From an uncultured Oscillospiraceae bacterium (lineage in GTDB: Bacteria; Bacillota; Clostridia; Oscillospirales; Acutalibacteraceae), in the NCBI GenBank assembly GCA_900549055.1, contig URNB01000017.1:1-29655 (forward strand): a DNA stretch of 29,655 nt, given 5' to 3'. Below the pieces are notes generated by a model. It made no database searches. It was not told the origin of the DNA and saw only the letters and a program-made list of their open reading frames with translations. Made by a program: the position numbers and the translations under genes. This document shows, piece after piece, positions 1 through 6,790 of this stretch. The first letter of the stretch is position 1. Every line of letters begins with the position of its first letter.

Positions 1-2
1 GG

Positions 3-416
3 AATTACGGCGAGATTCAAAATCAGTGGCGCATTTTAACAAAGAAAATAGGAATAGATATATGTGTTCTTGATATGCCGCTTCTCGATACCCGTCAGGG
101 AAAGGATCTGATGGGTACATTCATTGCCGATCTTGTTTTGCAAATACTTTCATTTGCGGCGCAAAACGAGCGGGAAAACATAAAAAAGCGGCAGGCAGAC
201 GGCATTGCCGCCGCAAAAACGCGCGGAGTCAAGTTCGGCAGACCCGATATTTCCGCGCCTTATGATTTTGCCAATATTGTGAATCGGTGGGAAAAGGGAA
301 CAATAACCTTAAAAAAGGTGCTGAAAATATGCGGCAGGAGCAGGTCTACATTTTATCGCCGGCGGCGCGAACTTATAAACCCCGATTCTGAAGGTAAAAC
401 CGAAAATCAAAGGTGA
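3..416 (+). CDS. Small serine recombinase (resolvase/invertase family), 3' part only
   Basis: The frame is open from the window edge, so the start and the N-terminal catalytic serine lie outside. What remains is the end of the resolvase catalytic domain (MPLLDTR, then a KDLMGTFIADLVLQILSF segment), the long helix with QNERE..KKRQADGIAAAKTRG, the FGRP turn that closes the catalytic domain in this family, and a C-terminal helix-turn-helix (about the last 45 residues, ending in a basic RSRSTFYRRRRE segment) that would bind the recombination site. The family carries out site-specific strand exchange through a phosphoserine link. The protein ends at the TGA at 414-416 with a polar tail (PDSEGKTENQR). 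No other mobile-element gene is visible, so it may be the edge of an element lying to the left or a chromosomal invertase/resolvase. Family assignment is firm; the role is not. Confidence 0.9.
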   Translation, partial: NYGEIQNQWRILTKKIGIDICVLDMPLLDTRQGKDLMGTFIADLVLQILSFAAQNERENIKKRQADGIAAAKTRGVKFGRPDISAPYDFANIVNRWEKGTITLKKVLKICGRSRSTFYRRRRELINPDSEGKTENQR

Positions 417-439
417 AAGAATTGAAGTTCGGTTTATTG

Positions 440-500
440 TTGATTTTACGCCGTTGAGGCTCACTTACCCTGTGGGATAACGGCGTAAAATTCAATTTTT
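440..500 (+). terminator. Inverted repeat with T-run after the recombinase gene; probable terminator
   Basis: TTGATTTTACGCCGTT (440-455) pairs with AACGGCGTAAAATTCAA (479-495); the arms match over 16 bp apart from one extra T. The arms enclose a 23-base loop and are followed by ATTTTT. This fits a plus-strand terminator for the recombinase. The long loop is unusual for a simple terminator, so a recombinase binding site or an element end remains possible. Confidence 0.45.
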
Positions 501-613
501 CCGTCATGGCAGGAAACGCCTATTTTGCCCTTGCGAGAATTCGGTTTTGGTTTGCAATGAGATATTCCGTAATACGCAATTCTTCTTTCGCCCTCAACAA
601 GCAAAAGCTTCAT
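461..613 (-). pseudogene. Short 50-codon frame with response-regulator-like start; probable gene remnant
   Basis: On the minus strand an ATG at 613-611 follows a GGAAGGA ribosome binding site and two TATAAT hexamers. The product starts MKLLLVEGERRIAYYGISHC and ends EFYAVIPQGK. The first nine residues match the beta-1 strand and acidic turn of response regulator receiver domains (MKLLLVEDE), with Gly where the first Asp of the acidic pair usually is. After that the match is lost, and 50 residues is far below the about 220 of a full regulator. The likeliest reading is the 5' end of a response regulator gene joined to unrelated DNA by a deletion, in a spacer next to a recombinase. A genuine small protein is the alternative, because promoter and ribosome binding site look intact. 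I do not recognise the second half. Confidence 0.3.
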
Positions 614-641
614 TTCCGTTTTCCTTCCGAGCTTCTTTTAT

Positions 642-660
642 ATTATACTGTTATATTATA
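642..660 (-). promoter_or_regulatory. Two minus-strand TATAAT hexamers upstream of the short 461-613 frame
   Basis: TATAAT is read on the minus strand at 660-655 and again at 647-642, 29 to 47 bases upstream of the ATG at 613. Neither has a convincing TTGACA-like hexamer 16-18 bases further upstream, so this is a candidate promoter only. Confidence 0.35.
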
Positions 661-715
661 CCGTAAAAGCTTGAAAAAGATTGAATGACCTCAAGCACCG
701 CCGCGTACAGCAAAA

Positions 716-749
716 GCCCCCTGTAAAGACAGAAGTCAAAACAGGGGGC
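716..749 (-). terminator. Hairpin terminator of the dacF-cyclophilin unit
   Basis: GCCCCCTGT (716-724) and ACAGGGGGC (741-749) form a 9-bp perfect stem with a 16-base loop. It lies just past the TGA of the cyclophilin gene and, read on the minus strand, is followed by CTTTTG. The U-run is short but position and stem strength support an intrinsic terminator. Confidence 0.7.
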
Positions 750-759
750 GGGAGGTTTT

Positions 760-1365
760 TCAGTCCGTGATAACTATTTTTTCGATTATCGGCTGGTTTT
801 CCTTTAAAACCGTGCCGTTTGAGTCGGTGACGGGTGTGTTTTCGGCTATTTTATCAACCACGTCCATACCCTCGGTAACGTGACCGAAGGCGGCATATGA
901 GCCGTCAAGATAATCACCGTCCTTGTGCATTATAAAGAACTGGGAGGAAGCGCTGTTGTTATCCTGCGAGCGTGCCATGGAAATAACTCCGCGCTTGTGG
1001 GAAATGTTGTTTTCCACGCCGTTTTTCGAAAATTCGCCGCGTATTGTTTTATCACTGCCGCCGGTGCCGTTGCCCTTGGGGTCACCGCCCTGAATCATAA
1101 AGCCCTTTATTATGCGGTGGAAGGTAAGTCCGTCGTAAAAGCCGCTTTTTGCAAGCTCCACAAAGTTTTTAACGGTTATCGGGGCAGTGTCGCCGTCAAG
1201 CACAAGCTTTATGTCGCCGTAATCCTTAACTGTTATAACCGCGTGGTGGGTGCCGTAGCCGCTGCCGGTATCACTGTCAAACTCGCTTTGCCTTTTTGAA
1301 CATCCGCAAAATGTAAGTGTCAGTATCGCTGCGGATAATATTGCTATGATTTTTTTAACGGTCAT
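760..1365 (-). CDS. Cyclophilin-type peptidyl-prolyl cis-trans isomerase, predicted lipoprotein
   Basis: This 201-residue protein is a cyclophilin, which isomerises Xaa-Pro peptide bonds and helps exported proteins fold. The core (about residues 40-200) has the active-site block FHRIIKGFMIQGGD with the catalytic Arg, the SSQFFI strand and the YAAFGHV loop. The N-terminus is basic and then hydrophobic and ends in FCGC (Cys22), an imperfect lipobox, so the enzyme is probably lipid-anchored on the outer face of the membrane; Lgt, which would add the lipid, is encoded in this same window. A Ser/Asp/Gly-rich spacer separates the anchor from the fold. The ATG lies inside the end of the upstream dacF-like gene (11-base overlap), which implies co-transcription and probably translational coupling. 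The family is clear; the lipid anchor is inferred from a non-ideal lipobox. Confidence 0.92.
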   Translation of the reverse strand: MTVKKIIAILSAAILTLTFCGCSKRQSEFDSDTGSGYGTHHAVITVKDYGDIKLVLDGDTAPITVKNFVELAKSGFYDGLTFHRIIKGFMIQGGDPKGNGTGGSDKTIRGEFSKNGVENNISHKRGVISMARSQDNNSASSQFFIMHKDGDYLDGSYAAFGHVTEGMDVVDKIAENTPVTDSNGTVLKENQPIIEKIVITD

Positions 1366-2704
1366 ATCTGTCGTCGCCTTTCTTTTTCCCGTAGGGAATA
1401 TATTTTACCTTTCGCTTTCTTATTCTTGCAATATTGAGCCTTATTATCATGAGTATAAATATCACAATTACAAGCGCGATAAGTATATAAATTATTTTCA
1501 TGTAAAACGAGCCGAAAAAGCCTTTTACGGCTCTGAGGGCTATAAGCAGCTTACTTGCCTTAACGCCGCTGCCCGCTACCAAATTTACCGTGCCTATTAC
1601 CTGCTCGGCGTACACAATATCCGCCGTGCCTAGTATTTCTCCCTTTTTTATAGGAGCGTCCTTTCTTTCGTGATAAAGTTTCGGCTTGACAACTATTGTT
1701 GAACTGTCCGCTTCATTCGGCAGCACCGTAACAAACGGTTTTTCAAAGTAAAGCGGAACGAAATCGGTATCAAACGATAAATCGACCGGCAGCTCGCAAA
1801 CGGGCTCTGTGGAATCCGCCACCTGCTTGAATGAGAAATTGTTGAACGCCCAGCGGTAAAGGTTTGCCGAGTCTATAAACTCATACCTTTTACCTGCGTT
1901 TGCGGGGCATTTCATAAGTATGCACATATAGTTGTAGCCGTTATATGTCGCGGTGCTTACAAGACATCTGCCCGCTTCGTCCGTAAATCCGGTCTTTACG
2001 CCCCTTGCGTATTGGTAATAGTAATTTGTGTTGGAGTCCTGCATAAGGTTTGTGGTGGAAATGGTGCGCTTGCCCGACATATTGGTTGCTTCGATTGTAT
2101 AGCGCGCCGTTTCACAAACGGTTTTAAAGGTTTCGTTTTTAAGGGCGTATGTCGCAAGGGTATGAATATCCCGCACGGTGGTGTAGTTCTGCTCATCATG
2201 CAGCCCTACGGGGTTGGTGTAGTGCGTTCCCGTAAGCCCCAGCTCCGCCGCCTTATTGTTCATCTGCTCAACAAACGCTTCCACGCTGCCGCCGTAATAC
2301 AGCGCCGCTAAGTACGCGCAGTCCCCGAAGGAGGACATAAGAACGGTATAAACCAAGTCAAGCTGGGTTATTTCTTCCCCGATTTTAAGGTTGGAAACCG
2401 CGCTGCCCGTGCCGGTTATCAGCCTGTCTACCTCTTTTGACATGGTAACCTTGCCGGCAGGATCGTATTTTTCACTTTCAAGCATGAGTGTTACGGTCAT
2501 TATTTTGGTTATTGAGGCGGGGTATACCTTTTCGTCAATATTTTTGGAGTACAGCGTCTCGCCCGTATCCATAGATACAAGCATTCCCGCTTCTGCGGAT
2601 ACCTCGAAGCCCGTAATTTCATATGCCGAGGCGGTAAAAGCCGGAGAAATAACAGCCACGACCGTTAAAATAGTTAAAAAAAAGTAAATTATTTTTTTTG
2701 GCAT
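1355..2704 (-). CDS. dacF: D-alanyl-D-alanine carboxypeptidase (PBP5/DacF-type, peptidase S11)
   Basis: This 449-residue enzyme would trim the terminal D-Ala of peptidoglycan stem peptides outside the cell. Residues 1-28 form a signal peptide ending in TASA. The serine beta-lactamase/transpeptidase fold shows the SxxK motif SITK (64-67, nucleophile Ser64) and the KTG motif (237-239). The SxN position reads SSFGDC (124-129), where SGNDA is usual, so the Asn is not evident. The C-terminal S11 beta-domain (about 300-375) is followed by a transmembrane segment near 402-422 and a basic cytoplasmic tail, instead of the usual amphipathic anchor helix. Start choice: the ATG has AAGGGAG seven bases upstream. 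It is the first gene of a two-gene unit with the cyclophilin. The symbol follows the family and is not proof of orthology. Confidence 0.88.
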   Translation of the reverse strand: MPKKIIYFFLTILTVVAVISPAFTASAYEITGFEVSAEAGMLVSMDTGETLYSKNIDEKVYPASITKIMTVTLMLESEKYDPAGKVTMSKEVDRLITGTGSAVSNLKIGEEITQLDLVYTVLMSSFGDCAYLAALYYGGSVEAFVEQMNNKAAELGLTGTHYTNPVGLHDEQNYTTVRDIHTLATYALKNETFKTVCETARYTIEATNMSGKRTISTTNLMQDSNTNYYYQYARGVKTGFTDEAGRCLVSTATYNGYNYMCILMKCPANAGKRYEFIDSANLYRWAFNNFSFKQVADSTEPVCELPVDLSFDTDFVPLYFEKPFVTVLPNEADSSTIVVKPKLYHERKDAPIKKGEILGTADIVYAEQVIGTVNLVAGSGVKASKLLIALRAVKGFFGSFYMKIIYILIALVIVIFILMIIRLNIARIRKRKVKYIPYGKKKGDDRYDR

Positions 2705-2735
2705 GGAAATCTCCCTTGAAATATAGTATAATGCT

Positions 2736-2744
2736 ATTATATCA
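2736..2744 (-). promoter_or_regulatory. Extended -10 promoter of the dacF-like gene
   Basis: Read on the minus strand, TGATATAAT is an extended -10 element (TG-N-TATAAT) about 32 bases upstream of the ATG. No good -35 hexamer is present, which is typical of extended -10 promoters. A second, weaker TATACT lies between it and the ribosome binding site. Confidence 0.55.
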
Positions 2745-3016
2745 TATAATTTTCAAATTTAAAGACCTAATTTTTTCGCGTGCCAAAAAAGGCACGCTCC
2801 CCCGCGGGAATGCCGCTCGCTCGAAAATCACGGATTTTCGGACTGCACTCTATCCCCGTGGGTACTCACCCCAGTGTTCTTGAAAAATAGCTTAATAGCT
2901 ATTTTTCGCTTACAATGTGTTTTTCCGCCGCGCAGGCATGGGAAAAACGAAAATGCGGCGTCACCGCCGCAAAATATCATATTTTGATTACTTCACAGTT
3001 TAAATTTTTTAAGTAG
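2745..3016 (+). other. Gene-free spacer with five short hairpins
   Basis: No convincing gene is present between the divergent dacF-like and metallophosphoesterase genes. The spacer carries the following perfect inverted repeats: GCGTGCC/GGCACGC at 2778-2797 around AAAAAA; CGAAAATC/GATTTTCG at 2822-2840 with a 3-base loop; GAAAAATAGCT/AGCTATTTTTC at 2882-2907 with loop TAAT; GTTTTTCC/GGAAAAAC at 2919-2948; and TGCGGCG/CGCCGCA at 2954-2971 with loop TCAC. The last, read on the minus strand, is followed by ATTTTCGTTTTTCC and so resembles a terminator. The density suggests a structured RNA, a mobile miniature repeat or stacked terminator remnants; sequence alone does not decide. Confidence 0.5.
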
Positions 3017-3760
3017 GTGAAATTTACGGTTTATATTACGGGAGATACGCACGGCTGCCTTGAGCGGCTGTACGATAAAAATTTCAGAAAATTGAAAAGC
3101 GGAGATGTGCTTATAGTCTGCGGAGACTTCGGCTATATATTTGACGGTGGAAAAACCGAAAAACAGGTAATAGATTACCTTGCGACGAGACGGTTTGTAA
3201 CCGCGTTTGTGGACGGTACGCATGATAATCTCACTACCATAAACAAAGCGCGCGTGACCTACTGGCACGGCGGAATGGTGCACAGAATAAAGGGAAATCT
3301 TATCCACCTTATGCGCGGTCAGATCTTTGAAATTGAGGGCAACAGCTTTTTCACCTTCGGCGGGGGAGAAAGCAGCGATAAGGATATGCGCATAGCGTCG
3401 GGCAACTGGTGGCGCGAGGAAGAGCCGACACCTATGGAAATGGCAGAGGGCGCAAAGCGGCTTGACGCGGCGGGGCTTAGCGTAGATTATATTATAACCC
3501 ACGAGCCGCCGTCCCTTGTTAAAAGCGCTATACTTCTGCGCAGGGGTGACGCCGACCGCATAAATAAGCTTAACGGCTATCTTGAGGAAATAGGGCGCTC
3601 ATGTAAATTCAGGCATTGGTATTTCGGCTCGCTGCATGAGGACAGACTGATAACAGAACGCCACACCTGCGTGTTCAGAGAGATGATTCCGATAGCGCCG
3701 GGAGGCACGGTAAGCAAAAAGGCCAAACGCAAGCAGGCGGCGTTTACCGCCGCGACTTGA
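3017..3760 (+). CDS. Calcineurin-like metallophosphoesterase
   Basis: The 247-residue protein has the metallophosphoesterase fold, whose members hydrolyse phosphomonoesters or diesters with two metal ions. Visible motifs are GDTHG (9-13), GDFG (36-39), GTHD (67-70, where GNHD is usual), THEPP (161-165) and GSLH (204-207, where GHxH is usual). No signal peptide is present, so it should be cytoplasmic. The start is GTG at 3017: a TAG lies immediately upstream in frame and the first beta-strand (KFTVYITGD) requires this start. There is no separate ribosome binding site; AGTAGG runs directly into the GTG, so translation may be weak. The C-terminus is basic (KKAKRKQ). It ends inside the promoter of the next gene. 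The substrate is unknown, and the two altered metal-site positions leave activity uncertain. Confidence 0.82.
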   Translation: MKFTVYITGDTHGCLERLYDKNFRKLKSGDVLIVCGDFGYIFDGGKTEKQVIDYLATRRFVTAFVDGTHDNLTTINKARVTYWHGGMVHRIKGNLIHLMRGQIFEIEGNSFFTFGGGESSDKDMRIASGNWWREEEPTPMEMAEGAKRLDAAGLSVDYIITHEPPSLVKSAILLRRGDADRINKLNGYLEEIGRSCKFRHWYFGSLHEDRLITERHTCVFREMIPIAPGGTVSKKAKRKQAAFTAAT

Positions 3761-3786
3761 CAGATATGGTATAATTATAATACATT
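3757..3786 (+). promoter_or_regulatory. Candidate promoter of the pseudokinase-PASTA gene
   Basis: A perfect TTGACA (3757-3762) includes the TGA stop of the preceding gene. Two perfect TATAAT hexamers follow at 3770-3775 and 3776-3781, but their spacings (7 and 13 bases) are too short; TACATT at 3781-3786 has an 18-base spacing. The region is promoter-like, yet the active -10 cannot be assigned. Confidence 0.5.
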
Positions 3787-3810
3787 AATATATCTACTCG
3801 GAGGAAGTTT

Positions 3811-5496
3811 ATGATAAACACCGAAAGACTCTGCCCGGGCTGCATGAATGATAACGGCGGGGAGAAAATATGCCCTATCTGCGGCTACGACTCTGCAAGC
3901 CGCAATCCGGATATCTGCCTTCCCGTAGGCTTTACGCTTGATAACCGCTATATGGTGGGTCAGGCAAAGAAGCGCAACGGAGAGGGCATAACCTACATCG
4001 GCTGGGATACTGCCGACGATATCGCAGTGAGCATCAGGGAGTATTTTCCCGCGGGCTTTGCAGAAAGAAATCCCGATAAGACCGTAGCGATTGTAGGCGG
4101 CGGGGAATATATCTTCAACGAGGGCTTAATGGAGTTTATGGATATAAACCGCAAAATAAGCTCCTCGGAGCTGCCCGCGCTTATCCCCGTTCTCAGCGTT
4201 TTTGAAGAAAACGGTACGGTTTATGCCGTTTCTCAAAGCTTTGCCGCAATAACCATGGCGGAATTTCTGCAGCGTAACGGCGGTACTCTTAAGTGGGAGC
4301 AGGCGCGCCCGCTTTTCCTGCCGCTTATAGATACTCTCAAGGGAATGAACGATATCGGGGTAATTCACGGAGGAATCTCCTGTGATACCGTGCTTGTCGG
4401 CAGAGACGGAAAGCTGCGTATCTCGGGTTACTCGGTAAAGCGGCTGCGCGCAGCCGACGGCGGTCTTAAAGCGGAGCTTTTCCCCGGCTTTGCCGCAGTG
4501 GAGCAGTATAATTCCGAAAAACTGCAGACCGGCGCATATACTGACGTTTACGGGCTTTGCGCGGTGCTTTTCAATGTGCTTATAGGCACGGTTCCGCCCG
4601 AAGCTCCCGAAAGGCTTAAAAATGATTCGATGACCATTCCCGCAAAATTTGCCGAGGAGCTGCCGCGGCATGTTTTGCAGGCGCTTGCAAACGGCTTGCA
4701 GGTGCTGCCGAAAAACCGCACGGGAAATATCGAGGACTTTAAAAACGAGCTGGTTTACGCCGAAACGGGCGAGCCGCAGAAGAAAAACGCCGCGCCCGAA
4801 AAGCGCGCATCAAGCGCGCAAAGGCCGCAGAAAAAGGGAAGCACGGCAAAATATGTTATACTTTCCGCAGCCTGCACTGCCGCAGTGTTTATCGGAATTG
4901 TGGCAATACTTGTTTTTACGGTGTTCAAAAATGATATTTTCGGTAATAAAAATGCGTCGGATCAAAGCGGCAGCGTATCCACCGCAGCACCCAGCGTTGA
5001 TTCTATAGGCACTATCGACAGCGGGGCTGCAGAAAGCGCGGTGCTTTTCTCGGTGCCGTCGCTTACCGGTAAATATTACGCCGAGCTTGCTGATAATGAG
5101 GATTATGAAAAATTCACCTTTGTTATAAAGGGCAAGGAATTTAACGATAAATACGCCAAGGGGCAAATTTGCGCCCAATCGCTTGCAGAGGGCACACAGG
5201 TTGCAAGAGATACCAAAATTGAGGTTACAATAAGTCTGGGACCAAAAGAGGTAAAAATTGCAAACGTTGTGGGGCTTGAAGAAATCAACGCAAAGCTTGA
5301 GCTTTTAAAACAGGGCTTTTTGTATGATAATATAGAGGTGCTTGAAAAGTACGATGAAAACAAAAAGCCGGGCGCGGTGCTTGAGCAGGAGCCGAAATAC
5401 GGCACGCAGATAAGCCCCGACAGCGCGGTTACAATCTATGTAAATTCCTATAAGGGAGACGACAGCTCCGATAACCTCGGGACTGATTTTAACTGA
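3811..5496 (+). CDS. Zinc-ribbon, pseudokinase and PASTA-domain membrane protein
   Basis: The 561-residue protein has four parts. Residues 8-24 form a small zinc ribbon (C8xxC11...C21xxC24). Residues about 45-315 follow the plan of a bacterial Ser/Thr kinase of the type with an EYFP motif, but the catalytic residues are replaced: the ATP-binding Lys position is Arg76 (SIREYFP), the HRD loop is HGG (186-188), the metal-binding Asn is Thr193 and DFG reads SGY (205-207). A basic, Ala-rich linker leads to one transmembrane segment (about 348-371). Outside the cell are two PASTA-like modules (about 413-476 and 481-547), which in related kinases bind muropeptide or lipid II. The likely role is non-enzymatic envelope sensing or scaffolding. 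Its own promoter and a GGAGGAAG ribosome binding site precede the ATG. Domain order is clear; loss of kinase activity is inferred. Confidence 0.85.
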   Translation: MINTERLCPGCMNDNGGEKICPICGYDSASRNPDICLPVGFTLDNRYMVGQAKKRNGEGITYIGWDTADDIAVSIREYFPAGFAERNPDKTVAIVGGGEYIFNEGLMEFMDINRKISSSELPALIPVLSVFEENGTVYAVSQSFAAITMAEFLQRNGGTLKWEQARPLFLPLIDTLKGMNDIGVIHGGISCDTVLVGRDGKLRISGYSVKRLRAADGGLKAELFPGFAAVEQYNSEKLQTGAYTDVYGLCAVLFNVLIGTVPPEAPERLKNDSMTIPAKFAEELPRHVLQALANGLQVLPKNRTGNIEDFKNELVYAETGEPQKKNAAPEKRASSAQRPQKKGSTAKYVILSAACTAAVFIGIVAILVFTVFKNDIFGNKNASDQSGSVSTAAPSVDSIGTIDSGAAESAVLFSVPSLTGKYYAELADNEDYEKFTFVIKGKEFNDKYAKGQICAQSLAEGTQVARDTKIEVTISLGPKEVKIANVVGLEEINAKLELLKQGFLYDNIEVLEKYDENKKPGAVLEQEPKYGTQISPDSAVTIYVNSYKGDDSSDNLGTDFN

Positions 5497-5512
5497 TTTT
5501 AAGGAGGAAAAA

Positions 5513-6790
5513 ATGGCTGCTAAAGTATATCGTATTTCAGAGGGCGTAGAGGGGCTTTTCGTTAAAAACGAAAGGTTCAACACTACGTCAATATCCTTTA
5601 ACTTTTATTTGCCGCTGGAAAAAGAGACTGCCGCGTCTTACGCGCTGCTGCCCTTTGTGCTTACCACCTGCGGTGAGAAGTATCCCGATTTTTCGGTGCT
5701 TAACTACCGCCTTGAGCGGCTTTACGGCGCTCAGCTTGACGCAGCTGCGGAAAAGCTCGGAGATTACCAGCTTTTAAAGCTGAGAATGTCGGTTATAAAC
5801 GATAAGTACACCTTTGAAAGCGAGTCGCTTATAAAGCGCGCCTGCGATATGCTTTTAAGCCTTATTTTCGAGCCCAAGGCGGAAAACGGCGCTTTTTGCG
5901 CCGATGATTTGGCAAGAGAAAAGCGCAAGGCAATAGAGCATGTAAAGGGCGAGATGAGCGAAAAGCGCGTATACGCTAAAAACCGCCTTATTGAAGAAAT
6001 GTATAAGGGCAGCTGCTACGGCACACCTAAGTGCGGAACGGTGGAGGATATTGAGGCGATAACCGAAGCCTCGCTTTATGAAATGTGGCAAAAAATGCTT
6101 GCTACCGCATATATCCGCGTTCAGGTCATAGGCGCGGCGGTACCGCAGGGGCTTTTTGAAGAAATAGGCCGCCGCTTTGAAAATACCGAAAGGTATAATA
6201 TAACCGATTGCACAAAAAGCCAGCCGACAGCCGCTGCCGACAAGCCGCGCACCGTTACCGAGCGGCAGGCTATACAGCAGGGCAAGCTTGTTATGGGCTT
6301 TTCTTCCGATACGGCGGGGGATGACGACAACACCATGCCGCTTATGGTTATGACCGATATTTTCGGCGGCGGACCGTATTCAAGGCTTTTTGATAACGTG
6401 CGCGAAAAAATGAGCCTTTGCTACTATTGCTCGGCTTCCTCTTCGCGGGTCAAGGGGCTTATAACCGTTGAATCGGGCGTTGAGGAGCAAAACGCCGAAA
6501 AAGCTGAAAAAGCAATTTCAGAGCAGCTTGAAATAATGAAAAAGGGCGAGTTTACCGATTTTGAGTTTTCATCATCGGTTAAAAGTCTACGCGATTCGCT
6601 TAATTCCTATAATGACAGTCAGCCGCTGTTGGATTTATGGTACGCGCTGAAAGCCGTTAATAAAAATCTTTATTCACCCGAGGATATTGCAGAGAAAATA
6701 AGCGCCGTAACGCGCGATGAAATAATCGCCGCGGCAAACGGAGTAAAGCTGCACACGGTATACAAGCTTTTGCCGAAGGAGGAAAAGTAA
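5513..6790 (+). CDS. yfmF: M16-family protein YfmF-like, lacking the zinc motif
   Basis: This 425-residue protein has the insulinase/pitrilysin (M16) fold. The N-terminal half, where active members carry HxxEH, reads YALLPFVLTTCGEKYPD instead, so it cannot bind the catalytic zinc. The C-terminal half keeps the GGGPYSRLFDNVREKMSL block with the Arg/Tyr pair typical of substrate-binding halves (SLCYYCSAS). Inactive/active M16 pairs work as heterodimers, and this one is followed directly by an active-type partner whose ATG overlaps its TAA by one base. In Firmicutes the pair is annotated as YfmF/YfmH (Bacillus ymfF/ymfH), linked to the 5-aminopentanol modification of elongation factor P. The ribosome binding site AAGGAGG is excellent. 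Fold and pairing are well supported; the EF-P link comes from family annotation. Confidence 0.87.
   Translation: MAAKVYRISEGVEGLFVKNERFNTTSISFNFYLPLEKETAASYALLPFVLTTCGEKYPDFSVLNYRLERLYGAQLDAAAEKLGDYQLLKLRMSVINDKYTFESESLIKRACDMLLSLIFEPKAENGAFCADDLAREKRKAIEHVKGEMSEKRVYAKNRLIEEMYKGSCYGTPKCGTVEDIEAITEASLYEMWQKMLATAYIRVQVIGAAVPQGLFEEIGRRFENTERYNITDCTKSQPTAAADKPRTVTERQAIQQGKLVMGFSSDTAGDDDNTMPLMVMTDIFGGGPYSRLFDNVREKMSLCYYCSASSSRVKGLITVESGVEEQNAEKAEKAISEQLEIMKKGEFTDFEFSSSVKSLRDSLNSYNDSQPLLDLWYALKAVNKNLYSPEDIAEKISAVTRDEIIAAANGVKLHTVYKLLPKEEK

Noticed and set aside
506..688. 60-codon plus-strand frame in the spacer after the recombinase
   Set aside because: No ribosome binding site, odd composition, and it is antisense to the better supported minus-strand frame and its promoter.
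925..1299. Long plus-strand frame opposite the cyclophilin gene
   Set aside because: Antisense shadow; the minus strand holds clear cyclophilin motifs.
2698..2883. 61-codon plus-strand frame in the hairpin-rich spacer
   Set aside because: Its start overlaps the dacF start on the other strand, it lacks a ribosome binding site, and it runs through several palindromes.
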